The notes under the pieces were generated by a model. It was not told the DNA's origin. It did not search any database and saw nothing but the letters and a program-made list of their open reading frames with translations. DNA of 42,448 nucleotides from Achromobacter mucicolens (GTDB lineage Bacteria; Pseudomonadota; Gammaproteobacteria; Burkholderiales; Burkholderiaceae_B). The stretch covers positions 1 through 42,448 of the forward strand of contig NZ_CADIJP010000031.1 of NCBI RefSeq assembly GCF_902859725.1, written 5' to 3'. The translations under genes were made by a program, and so were the position numbers. Shown piece after piece: positions 33,345-41,406 of the stretch (position 1 is its first letter; every line of letters begins with the position of its first letter).

Positions 33345-34166
33345 ATGAAGCGTCACACTTTCTTTGCCGCCTGCCTGGGCATGGCTACGCTGGCCGCGGG
33401 CGGAATCGCCCACGCAGACCAGCTTGACGACATCAAGGCGCGCGGCGAGCTGGTCTGCGGCACGTTGGGCACGTCGCAACCCTTCAGCTTCCAGGACGCC
33501 GCGACGCGCCAGCTGGTGGGCTATGACGTGGACGTTTGCAAGCTGGTCGCCGACAAGCTGGGCGTCAAGGTCAACTACAAGCTGCTGTCGGTGGCGGCGC
33601 GCGTGCCCGAGCTGAACGAAGGGCGCGTGGACATCCTGGCGGCCAACCTGGGCTATTCGCCCGACCGCGCCCAGCAGATCGCCTTCAGCCACTCGTACTA
33701 CGTCAGCCCGCAAAAGCTGATGGTGCGCAAGGATTCGGGCCTGGATTCGATCGAGGCCCTGAACGGCCGCCGCGTCGGTGCGACCAAGGGGTCCAGCTCC
33801 GAGCGCGAGATCAAGCGCATTCTGGACAAGTCGCAGGTGATTGGCTACGGCGACAGCTCGGCCACTTACCTTGCCCTGCAGCAGAAGAAGGTGGACGCGC
33901 AGTTCGCCTCCGAACTGGTCCTGGTGCGCCTGGTGCTGCAAAGCCCGCCGACCGCCCCGGTCAGCGTCATCCCCAAGGCGGTGTTCGATGAGCCCTGGGG
34001 CCTGGGCGTGCGCAAGTCCGAGCCGCGTTTCCTGGAAACGGTGAACCAGGCGCTGGACGAGGCGGAAGCTTCCGGTGCGGCGGCCAAGCTGTTCAACAAG
34101 TGGTTTGGCCCCGAGACGCCGTACAAGCTGGAACGCAGCTTCAAGATCGGCCCGATCGCCGGCTGA
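33345..34166 (+). CDS. Polar amino acid ABC importer, periplasmic binding protein
   Basis: 273 aa. Signal peptide MKRHTFFAACLGMATLAAGGIAHA is cleaved near residue 24. Family 3 binding-protein features follow: RGELVCGTLGTSQPFSF, LVGYDVDVCKLVADKLGVKV with the Gly-Tyr-Asp-Val-Asp ligand segment, and LNGRRVGATKGSSSE for the alpha-carboxylate loop. AAGGGGA precedes the ATG. The ligand is probably an amino acid (family knowledge). Residues at the side-chain pocket cannot be judged without a model. It is followed by a strong hairpin before the permease genes. Confidence 0.9.
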   Translation: MKRHTFFAACLGMATLAAGGIAHADQLDDIKARGELVCGTLGTSQPFSFQDAATRQLVGYDVDVCKLVADKLGVKVNYKLLSVAARVPELNEGRVDILAANLGYSPDRAQQIAFSHSYYVSPQKLMVRKDSGLDSIEALNGRRVGATKGSSSEREIKRILDKSQVIGYGDSSATYLALQQKKVDAQFASELVLVRLVLQSPPTAPVSVIPKAVFDEPWGLGVRKSEPRFLETVNQALDEAEASGAAAKLFNKWFGPETPYKLERSFKIGPIAG

Positions 34167-34200
34167 GGCACGGACCCGGGCGTTTGCCTCGCCACTCCCG

Positions 34201-34246
34201 TCACGGCTTCGGCGCGTCCCGCAAGGCGGCGCGCGCGAAGCCGTGA
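34201..34246 (+). promoter_or_regulatory. Strong intercistronic hairpin after the amino acid binding-protein gene
   Basis: TCACGGCTTCG (34201-34211) pairs perfectly with CGAAGCCGTGA (34236-34246). The next five bases on each side (GCGCG at 34212-34216, CGCGC at 34230-34234) also pair across a one-base bulge, giving about 16 bp. No U-run follows. The expected effect, inferred, is partial termination or 3' protection that makes binding protein more abundant than permease. Confidence 0.6.
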
Positions 34247-34288
34247 TGCTTGGCGCCGCGCGCCCGATCGCAGGAGATTGACAGGTTT

Positions 34289-34978
34289 ATGAGCTTTCTA
34301 GACGCTTCCCAATACCAGCTGCTGCTCAGCGGCATGGCGGTCACCGTACAGCTGTTCCTGGTTGCATGGGTCATGGCGTTCACCATCGCGGTGACGCTGG
34401 TGGTGGTGCGCGCCACCAATCTGGCGCCGTGCCGCTGGCTGGTCGACGCCTATGTGGAATACCACCGCAACGTGCCCCTGCTGGTGCAGGTGCTGTTCTG
34501 GTATTTCGGCATGCCCGAATTGCTGCCCGAAGGATTCCGCATGTGGCTGTACGCGCACAACGCCGAAATGTCGCTGGCGGCGATCGCGCTGGCGCTGGGG
34601 TCGGCCGCCTATATCGCCGAAGACATCCGCAGCGGCCTGCGCGCCATTCCGGGCACCCAGTTCGAGGCCGCCCGCGCGCTGGGCGCCAGTTATCTGCAAT
34701 GCATGCGCTTCGTGATCGTGCCGCAGGCGCTGCGCATCTCCATTCCACCGCTGGTCGGGCGCGCGCTGCTGCTGTTCAAGAACACCAGCGTGGCCATGGC
34801 GATCGGCGTGATGGAGCTGACCTACCAGGCGCGGGAAATCGAAAACGAGACCTACCGCACCTTCGCCACCTTCGGCGCGGCGACGATCATGTACCTGCTG
34901 GGATCGTTCTTGATCATGGCCTTCGGATCGCGCATCTACGCCCGTTATCGTCTGAACCGCGGAGGCCACGGTGCTTGA
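34289..34978 (+). CDS. Polar amino acid ABC importer, first permease
   Basis: 229 aa from ATG 34289; the frame is open back to 34250 but the sequence there belongs to the intercistronic leader, and CAGGAG lies about 12 bases before the ATG. Family HisMQ/GltJK features are present: YVEYHRNVPLLVQVLFW near helix 2-3, the ATPase-docking EAA loop QFEAARALGASYLQC, and FKNTSVAMAIGVMEL. It has about five membrane helices. It forms a heterodimer with the next gene product, whose GTG start overlaps its 3' end by eight bases. Confidence 0.9.
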   Translation: MSFLDASQYQLLLSGMAVTVQLFLVAWVMAFTIAVTLVVVRATNLAPCRWLVDAYVEYHRNVPLLVQVLFWYFGMPELLPEGFRMWLYAHNAEMSLAAIALALGSAAYIAEDIRSGLRAIPGTQFEAARALGASYLQCMRFVIVPQALRISIPPLVGRALLLFKNTSVAMAIGVMELTYQAREIENETYRTFATFGAATIMYLLGSFLIMAFGSRIYARYRLNRGGHGA

Positions 34979-35660
34979 TCTGCTGATGCAATACTGGCCC
35001 ACGCTGCTCGTGGGCCAATACCCCAACGGTCCGCTGGGTGGACTGGCGCTCACCCTGATCCTGGCCGCGCTGGGCTTGGCGATGTCCCTGCCGCTGGCGC
35101 TCTTGATCGCGCTGGCGCGCGTCAGTCCCTACGGCTGGCTGCGCACGGCCAGCAAGGCCCTGGTCAATGTGGTGCGCGGCATGCCGCTGCTCATGCTGAT
35201 CTTCTGGGCTTACTTCGTCGTGCCCAAGATCACTGGGCAGGTGGTCAGCGGCTTCTGGACGCTGATCTTTGCGCTGGTGGTCTATGAAAGCGCCTACCTG
35301 TCCGAGGTGATCCGGTCGGGCATCGAGGCGGTGCCGCGCGGGCAGATCGAAGCCTCGCGCTCGCTGGGCGTGGGCTACTGGACGACGATGCGCAAGGTGG
35401 TGCTGCCGCAGGCGCTGTTCAACGTGCTGCCCAGCATGACCAGCCAGTTCGTGTCCACCATCAAGGAAACGTCGCTGGGCTACGTCATCAGCGTCAATGA
35501 ACTGACTTTTGCCGCCAACCAGGTCAACAACCTCGTGCTGACGCAGCCGCTGCAGGTGTTCGGCATTCTGGCCATCATCTACTTCTTGGTGTGCTTCAGC
35601 CTGAGCCGCGGCTTGAGCTGGCTGGACCTGCGCATCCGCCGCTCGCGGGCCATGGCTTAA
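34971..35660 (+). CDS. Polar amino acid ABC importer, second permease
   Basis: 229 aa with a GTG start at 34971, supported by GGAGG at 34961-34965. It overlaps the first permease by eight bases, implying translational coupling. [20 protein letters not shown] starts the first helix. [13 protein letters not shown], the EAA loop [16 protein letters not shown] and [17 protein letters not shown] are typical of GlnP/GltK permeases. It ends 11 bases before the ATPase gene. Confidence 0.9.
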   Translation: MLDLLMQYWPTLLVGQYPNGPLGGLALTLILAALGLAMSLPLALLIALARVSPYGWLRTASKALVNVVRGMPLLMLIFWAYFVVPKITGQVVSGFWTLIFALVVYESAYLSEVIRSGIEAVPRGQIEASRSLGVGYWTTMRKVVLPQALFNVLPSMTSQFVSTIKETSLGYVISVNELTFAANQVNNLVLTQPLQVFGILAIIYFLVCFSLSRGLSWLDLRIRRSRAMA

Positions 35661-35671
35661 AGGAACAAAAC

Positions 35672-36406
35672 ATGATCAATCTCGAAAAAGTGAACAAGTG
35701 GTACGGCGAGCATCATGTGCTCAAGGACGTGGACCTGTCGGTGGCGCGCGGCGAAGTGCTGGTGGTCTGCGGCCCGTCCGGGTCGGGCAAGTCCACCATG
35801 ATCCGCACGATCAACCGGCTGGAACCCATCGAGAAGGGCCGCATCCTGATCGATGGCCAGGACATCTACCAGAAGGGCGCGAACCTGAACGCCCTGCGCC
35901 AGAAGATCGGCTTCGTGTTCCAGCAGTTCAACCTGTTTCCGCACATGAGCGTGCTGGAGAACGTGATCTTCGCGCCGGTGAACATCCGCAAGCAGCCGCG
36001 CAAGCAGGCCGTGGAGCTGGCGCGCAGCCTGCTCGACCGCGTGGGGCTGGCGCACAAGATCGACGCCTATCCCGGATCGCTGTCGGGCGGCCAGCAGCAG
36101 CGGGTGGCGATTGCGCGCGCGCTGGCCCTGCAGCCGCCGGTCATGCTGTTCGATGAGCCGACCAGCGCGCTCGACCCGGAGATGGTGGGCGAGGTGCTGC
36201 AGGTGATGAAGGGGCTGGCCAAGGACGGCATGACAATGGTGTGCGTGACGCATGAAATGGGCTTTGCGCGCGACGTCTGCGACCGCGTGGTGTTCATGGA
36301 CGCGGGCGAGATCCTGGAGATGGACACGCCCGAGCGCTTCTTCAGCGCGCCGGCGCATCCGCGCGCGCAGCGCTTCCTGGCAGACATCCTGCATCCGCGG
36401 GGATGA
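35672..36406 (+). CDS. Polar amino acid ABC importer, ATPase (GlnQ/GltL-like)
   Basis: 244 aa from ATG 35672 with AAAGGA upstream. Walker [10 protein letters not shown] is at 34-42, Q-loop [12 protein letters not shown], signature LSGGQQQR at 137-144, Walker B VMLFDEP at 157-163 and H-loop VTHEMGFA. These are the exact motif spellings of the polar amino acid uptake group. It completes the importer started at 33345 and ends 40 bases before the LysR gene. Confidence 0.94.
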   Translation: MINLEKVNKWYGEHHVLKDVDLSVARGEVLVVCGPSGSGKSTMIRTINRLEPIEKGRILIDGQDIYQKGANLNALRQKIGFVFQQFNLFPHMSVLENVIFAPVNIRKQPRKQAVELARSLLDRVGLAHKIDAYPGSLSGGQQQRVAIARALALQPPVMLFDEPTSALDPEMVGEVLQVMKGLAKDGMTMVCVTHEMGFARDVCDRVVFMDAGEILEMDTPERFFSAPAHPRAQRFLADILHPRG

Positions 36407-36446
36407 TCCGGGCCGTGCGGCCACGGTGGTAATGTTGGGGGTTTCC

Positions 36447-37427
36447 ATGCGCTTTTCTTCGACCGCGGCGATGTACACCCTCAAACAGCTGGAGGCCTTT
36501 TATTGGAGTTCCGAACTGGGCAGCTTCAGCGCGTCGTCGCGCAAGCTGCACACCACCCAATCGGCCGTGGCCAAACGGGTGGGCGAACTCGAGGCCTTTG
36601 CGGGCGCGCCCCTGTTCGAGCGGCGTGCCAAGAAACTCCTGATGACCCCGCAGGGCCGCAAGCTCTTCGAGCTGGCGAGCCAGATGCTGGAGCTGAACAG
36701 CCGGATCGTCCAGAACATGGCCGATCCGGCCAGCTTTGAAGGCGTGGTGCGGCTGGGCGTAACGGAACTGGTCGGCATGACCTGGCTGGCCGGGCTGATC
36801 AAGCAGATCAGCCAGCGCTACCCGCGCGTGCAGCTGATGCCCGAGATCGACGGCGGCATTACGCTTTACGAGCGGCTGGAGCAGGACGAACTGGACCTGG
36901 CGATCATGCCAGGTCCGTTCTGGGGCTACCAGTACGATTGCACGCACCTGGGCGCGGTCACCAATGTGTGGATGGCCAGCCCGGCGCTGGATATCGATGT
37001 TGCCACCGCGCTGACGCCACAGGACCTGGCGCCGTATCCCGTCATTTCGCAGCCCACCAATTCCGCGCTATCGCATCTGTATGACGCGTGGTTCGCCGAG
37101 CAGGGAATGCCGGTCAAGCGGGTGCTGACGTGCAACAGCCTGGGCATGATGGCCCAGCTGACGATGCTGGGATTGGGGATCAGCTATCTGCCGGGCGCCT
37201 ACTTTGCGCCGCTGGTGGCGCGCGGGGCGCTGTGCCAGCTGAATGTGCAGCCGGACTTGCCGACCATCAACTACTACGCGGTGCACAAAAAGAACATCGT
37301 CAACCCGGTCGTGTCCCGGGTGATCGACATTGCGCGCGAGGAATGCGCCTTCGAGGTGGCGGGGGCGTTCCTGCCGCATGTGCCGCCGGCGGCGCGGCCG
37401 CTCGGGGTGGGTGAAAAGGGCGAGTGA
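36447..37427 (+). CDS. LysR-family transcriptional regulator
   Basis: 326 aa from ATG 36447, which has GGGGG five bases upstream; ATG 36471 would begin directly at the HTH (MYTLKQLEAFYW) but lacks a ribosome site. The winged HTH spans about 9-68 (GSFSASSRKLHTTQSAVAKRV). The periplasmic-binding-like effector domain follows (VRLGVTELVGMTWLAGLIKQ). It lies at the 3' end of the aldolase/aminotransferase/importer operon on the same strand, and likely controls it from the dyads at 31242-31289. Those sites are 5 kb away, so this is an inference from neighbourhood. Confidence 0.88.
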   Translation: MRFSSTAAMYTLKQLEAFYWSSELGSFSASSRKLHTTQSAVAKRVGELEAFAGAPLFERRAKKLLMTPQGRKLFELASQMLELNSRIVQNMADPASFEGVVRLGVTELVGMTWLAGLIKQISQRYPRVQLMPEIDGGITLYERLEQDELDLAIMPGPFWGYQYDCTHLGAVTNVWMASPALDIDVATALTPQDLAPYPVISQPTNSALSHLYDAWFAEQGMPVKRVLTCNSLGMMAQLTMLGLGISYLPGAYFAPLVARGALCQLNVQPDLPTINYYAVHKKNIVNPVVSRVIDIAREECAFEVAGAFLPHVPPAARPLGVGEKGE

Positions 37428-37475
37428 AAAAGGGCGGGTTGGCCGCGATCGGGATCTGGCCGGGGATTGATTGAC

Positions 37476-37506
37476 AAGGCCAGCGACCGGGGCAGCCGCT
37501 GGCCTT
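37476..37506. terminator. Probable shared terminator hairpin between lysR and the I78 lipoprotein gene
   Basis: AAGGCCAGCG (37476-37485) and CGCTGGCCTT (37497-37506) form a perfect 10-bp stem with an 11-base loop in the gap between convergent genes. U-runs are weak on both sides. Confidence 0.5.
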
Positions 37507-37572
37507 GCGCTTGTCTTGGTGCGGCGCCCGGTCCTGCCGCTGAGGCGACCGGACGCGGGCCGGCTGGCGCCG

Positions 37573-37956
37573 TCAACCGCAGCGGATTGCCGTCATCACG
37601 TCCTTGTCGTCCACGATGAGGTTCAGGCGGGTGTTGTTGTATTCCATGGTGACCACCTGGCCCGGGCGCAGCATGCGCGCGGTGGCGCTGCCGCTGCGCG
37701 TGCGCATGTCTTCCATGACCGAGGGCGTGGCTTTCTGGCCGATCAGCGATTGCAGCGCGCCCGCGTCGCAGCTCTTGCCGCTGGTGCTGCCAGGCATGGA
37801 CGAGGATGAACCGTAGGAAGCGCCAGCGCCGGTGCTCGAGGAAGAGGACGCGCTCGAGGAGCTGGATGCCGGCGCGCTGGATGTGCGGGAACCGCCAGTA
37901 TTGGCGCACGCAGCCAGGCTGGCAACCAGCAGGAAGGGGATCAGCTTGCGGATCAT
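37573..37956 (-). CDS. Small lipoprotein with peptidase-inhibitor I78 domain
   Basis: 127 aa from ATG 37956, with AAGGAG eight bases upstream; the much longer frame reaching 38997 is a shadow of dnaE2. Signal peptide MIRKLIPFLLVASLAAC gives lipid-attached Cys17. A Ser-rich, low-complexity linker (about 20-60) follows. The I78 domain is at about 60-127, with CDAGALQSLIGQKAT, MLRPGQVVTMEYNNTRLNL and a C-terminal CG; the two cysteines probably pair. I78 proteins inhibit serine proteases such as subtilisins. The membrane anchor suggests protection of the envelope. It is a single gene. Confidence 0.85.
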   Translation of the reverse strand: MIRKLIPFLLVASLAACANTGGSRTSSAPASSSSSASSSSSTGAGASYGSSSSMPGSTSGKSCDAGALQSLIGQKATPSVMEDMRTRSGSATARMLRPGQVVTMEYNNTRLNLIVDDKDVMTAIRCG

Positions 37957-38077
37957 GTAGGACTCCTTACAACGAGCGGACAAAAAGCCATGATAGACCA
38001 GCGGCGAGGCGCTGTGCTCAAGGCGCGGCGGCCCATGTGCAACCGGGCAACAGCGGCAGGCGGCGGGCGGCGCACGC

Positions 38078-38140
38078 GGTGTCTGACACCCGTATGGACG
38101 TTCTTCAGGCTTGACGGGTGTTTCAAGGGTGTCAGACACC
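38078..38140. repeat. Second locus of the GGTGTC-TGACACC inverted repeat
   Basis: GGTGTCTGACACC (38078-38090) and its inverse copy GGTGTCAGACACC (38128-38140) flank a 37-base loop, all in the gap between dnaE2 and the I78 lipoprotein gene. The core equals that of the element at 16211-16285. It could form either two small hairpins or one long stem downstream of dnaE2. The rest of the gap (37957-38165) shows nothing else that I can support. Confidence 0.65.
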
Positions 38141-38165
38141 TTTGGAGGCGGCTGGCGGCGAAGCT

Positions 38166-41100
38166 TCAATGGAAATCGCGGCTCTGCGCCGCCAGTCCGC
38201 CAAGCAGGTCGGACATATCCACCAGCCGCTGCGCGATCAGGTGGCGCACGCCGTCCACGCTTTGCCAGGCGCCAAAGACCCCTAGCAGGGTGGCGCCCAG
38301 CAGTTCGCGGCGCTGGCGTTCGATGAGGTCGGGGCGGACCACCACGTTGACCGGGCCGGTCTCGTCTTCGAGGGTCACGAAGATGACGCCCTTGGAGGTC
38401 TGGGGGCGCTGGCGCACGGTGACGATGCCGCAGGCGCGGGCGACGCGTTTGTTGGGATAGCCGTTCAACACCGAGGCGGGCTGGAAATTGCGGGCGGCCA
38501 GTTGCGGGCGCAGCAGCGACACGGGATGGCTGTGCAGCGTCAGGCCCACGCTGCGGTAGTCGGCGGCCACGGTCTGGCTTTCCGACGGGGCGGACAGTTG
38601 CGGGGCCTGCGCGTCCACGATCTCGGCGTCGCGCAGCAGGTCGCGGCTTTGCACGCTGGCGGCGGCCTCCCAGCTGGCCTGGCGCCGGTGACCGGCCAGG
38701 GTACGCAGCGCGTCGCCCGCGGCCAGCGCATTCAGGTCGTGGCGGTTGAGCCCGGCGCGGCGGGCCAGGTCGGCGGTGGTGGCAAAGGGGGCGTCGGCCC
38801 GCGCCGCTTCGATGCGGCGGGCAGTGTCCTCGCGCATGCCCTGCAGCAGGCTGAGACCCAGCCGCACGGCGGGTCGGGGCTCGGCGGCGGGTGGCGCGTG
38901 GTGATGCGCGCGCCGCCGGGCGCCAGGATGGCCGCCGGGCAGCATTTCCAGCACGGAATCCCAGCCGCTCACGGTGACGTCTGCCGGCAGCACGCACACG
39001 CCGTGGCGGCGCGCGTCCTGCACCAGCTGCGCGGGCGCATAGAACCCCATGGGCTGGGAATTGAGCAGGGCGGCCAGGAAGGCCTCGGGTTCGTGACGCT
39101 TGAGCCAGGAACTGGCATATGCCAGCAGCGCGAAACTGGCCGCATGGCTTTCCGGAAAACCGTATTCGCCAAACCCTTCCACCTGACGGAACAAGGCTTC
39201 GGCGAAGTCCAGCGTGTAGCCGTGCGCCAGCAGCCCGCCCACCAGCTTGACGCGGAACTTGTCCACGCCGCCCTTGCGCCGCCAGGCCGCCATCGACCGG
39301 CGCAACTGGTCGGCTTCGCCCGGCGAGAAACCGGCGGCCACGACGGCGATCTGCATGACCTGTTCCTGGAAGATGGGCACCCCCATGGTGCGGCTGAGCA
39401 CACCGCGCACTTTTTCGCTGGGGTAGGTTTCGTCTTCCTTGCCCTGGCGGCGCCGCAGGTAGGGATGGACCATGCCGCCCTGGATCGGGCCCGGGCGCAC
39501 GATGGCCACCTGCACCACCAGGTCGTAGTATTCGCGCGGCCGCAGGCGCGGCAGCATGGTCATCTGCGCGCGCGATTCGATCTGGAAGACGCCGATGGTG
39601 TCGGCATCGCAGATCATGTCGTAGGTCGGCTCGTCGCCTTCCGGGATGTCCTGCAAGGCCAGCGGCTGGTCGCGGCGCTGGCTGGCCAGTTCGAGTGTGC
39701 GGCGCAACGCCGACAGCATGCCCAGCGCCAGCACGTCAACCTTCAGCAGCTTCAGGGCATCCAGGTCGTCCTTGTCCCATTGCACGACGCTGCGGTCTTG
39801 CATGGCGGCGTTTTCAATAGGAACCAGGCGCGAGAGCTTGCCGCGTGAAATTACGAAACCGCCGGGATGCTGCGACAGATGGCGCGGAAAGCCCATCATG
39901 GTCTGCGCCAGCGACGCCCACTGGCGCGCCACCTGGGATTCGGGGTCCAGGCCGCAGGCTCCCAGCGTGCGCAGCATTTCCTTCTTGCCGTCCCACCACT
40001 GGTGGGCGCGGGCCACGGCGTCGATGACGCCCGGGTCCACGCCCAGCGCACGCCCCGTGTCGCGCAGCACGCTGCGCGGCCGGTACGAGATGACCACCGC
40101 GGTCAGGGCGGCGCGTTCACGACCGTATTTGTCGTAGATGTACTGGATGACTTCTTCGCGGCGCTGGTGTTCGAAGTCGACGTCGATGTCGGGTGGTTCG
40201 TTGCGTTCCTTGCTGATGAAGCGTTCGAACAGGTTGTTGCCGCGCTGCGGGTCCACGGCGGTGATGCCCAGGCAATAGCACACGGCGGAGTTGGCGGCCG
40301 AGCCCCGGCCCTGGCACAGGATGCCGGCGTTGCGGGCGAACTGCACGATGTCGTAGACGGTCAGGAAATAGGCCTCGTAGTTCAGGTCCGAGATGAGTTC
40401 CAGTTCCTTGTCGATCTGCGCCGTGATGCCGTCGGGAACGCCCCGCGGAAAACGCCGGGCGGCGCCGGCCAGCGCTTCCTGGCGCAGGTAGCTGGCCGGC
40501 GTGTGGCCGGGCGGCACGATCTCGTCGGGGTACTCGTAATGCAGCTCGTCCAATGAAAACGTGCAGCGGCGCGCCACGGCCAGGGTCTGCGCCAGCGCGT
40601 CGGGCGGGTACAGACTGGCCAGGCGCATGCGGCTGCGCAGGTGTTGTTCGGCATTGCCGGACAGCGCGTAGCCGCATTGCGACACCTGCTGGCGGGTGCG
40701 GATGCCGGTCAGCGTGTCGTGCAGCGGCTTGCGCGAACGGACATGCATCTGCACCTGGCCGACCGCCACGATCGGCAGTTGCGAGGCCTGGGCCGCGTGC
40801 TCGACGGCGGCGCGGTGCAGGTCGTCGCGCGACTGGTGCAGCAAGGTCAGCCCCACCCACGCCCGCCCCGGAAAGATGCGCGCCAGCCAGCGCGCCTGGT
40901 CGGCCATGCGGTCGGCGTCGGTGCCGTAGGCGGGCGTCAGGATGGCCAGGCATTCCGGCAGGTTGCGCAGATGCGCGTACCCGGCGGGCGGATCGGAAAT
41001 GTCTTGCGGCGCCAGCCGGTATTCGCCCTTGGGCGCCCGGGTGCGGCCCAGCGTGATGAATTCGGACAGGTTGCCGTAGCCCTCGCGGGTCTGCGCCAGC

Positions 41101-41405
41101 AGGGTCAGGCCCAGCGGCGCGGCGTCGGGCGCGGCGCGCAGCTGGAACGTGGCGCCGATGATGAGCGGCAGCTTGAGGGTCTTGGCTTCGGTATGGGCGC
41201 GCACCACGCCGGCCAGCGAGCATTCGTCGGTCAGGGCGAGCGCGGCATAGCCCAGTTCGGCCGCGCGGGCGGTCAGTTCCTCGGGGTGCGAGGCGCCTTG
41301 CAGGAAGGAAAAATTGGACTGGCATTGCAGCTCGGCATAGCCGGGCAACTGGGCCAGGGCCTCAGCCTGGTCCAGCGGATCGGGGGCGTCGTCGTCCATG
41401 CGCAT
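38166..41405 (-). CDS. dnaE2: Error-prone DNA polymerase DnaE2 (ImuC)
   Basis: 1079 aa from ATG 41405, one base after the imuB stop; ATG 41399 is an alternative. The N-terminal PHP domain begins at about residue 23 (YAELQCQSNFSFLQGASHPEE). The C-family polymerase palm carries PPDIDVDFEHQRRE (404-417) with the metal-binding aspartates. QHPGGFVIS, FQIESRAQMTMLPRLRP and the GVPIFQEQVMQIA helix-hairpin region are DnaE hallmarks. A C-terminal OB fold (GIVTVRQRPQTSKGVIFVTLEDETG) is followed by a short end lacking the beta-clamp and tau tails of DnaE1. In the family DnaE2 works with ImuA and ImuB in SOS-induced translesion synthesis. Tight spacing with imuB shows co-transcription. Confidence 0.95.
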   Translation of the reverse strand: MRMDDDAPDPLDQAEALAQLPGYAELQCQSNFSFLQGASHPEELTARAAELGYAALALTDECSLAGVVRAHTEAKTLKLPLIIGATFQLRAAPDAAPLGLTLLAQTREGYGNLSEFITLGRTRAPKGEYRLAPQDISDPPAGYAHLRNLPECLAILTPAYGTDADRMADQARWLARIFPGRAWVGLTLLHQSRDDLHRAAVEHAAQASQLPIVAVGQVQMHVRSRKPLHDTLTGIRTRQQVSQCGYALSGNAEQHLRSRMRLASLYPPDALAQTLAVARRCTFSLDELHYEYPDEIVPPGHTPASYLRQEALAGAARRFPRGVPDGITAQIDKELELISDLNYEAYFLTVYDIVQFARNAGILCQGRGSAANSAVCYCLGITAVDPQRGNNLFERFISKERNEPPDIDVDFEHQRREEVIQYIYDKYGRERAALTAVVISYRPRSVLRDTGRALGVDPGVIDAVARAHQWWDGKKEMLRTLGACGLDPESQVARQWASLAQTMMGFPRHLSQHPGGFVISRGKLSRLVPIENAAMQDRSVVQWDKDDLDALKLLKVDVLALGMLSALRRTLELASQRRDQPLALQDIPEGDEPTYDMICDADTIGVFQIESRAQMTMLPRLRPREYYDLVVQVAIVRPGPIQGGMVHPYLRRRQGKEDETYPSEKVRGVLSRTMGVPIFQEQVMQIAVVAAGFSPGEADQLRRSMAAWRRKGGVDKFRVKLVGGLLAHGYTLDFAEALFRQVEGFGEYGFPESHAASFALLAYASSWLKRHEPEAFLAALLNSQPMGFYAPAQLVQDARRHGVCVLPADVTVSGWDSVLEMLPGGHPGARRRAHHHAPPAAEPRPAVRLGLSLLQGMREDTARRIEAARADAPFATTADLARRAGLNRHDLNALAAGDALRTLAGHRRQASWEAAASVQSRDLLRDAEIVDAQAPQLSAPSESQTVAADYRSVGLTLHSHPVSLLRPQLAARNFQPASVLNGYPNKRVARACGIVTVRQRPQTSKGVIFVTLEDETGPVNVVVRPDLIERQRRELLGATLLGVFGAWQSVDGVRHLIAQRLVDMSDLLGGLAAQSRDFH

Positions 41406-41406
41406 G

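Noticed and set aside
37957-38997. N-terminal extension of the I78 lipoprotein frame to 474 codons
   Set aside because: The extension overlaps dnaE2 and is Arg/Pro-rich. The lipoprotein signal with AAGGAG at 37956 defines the real start.
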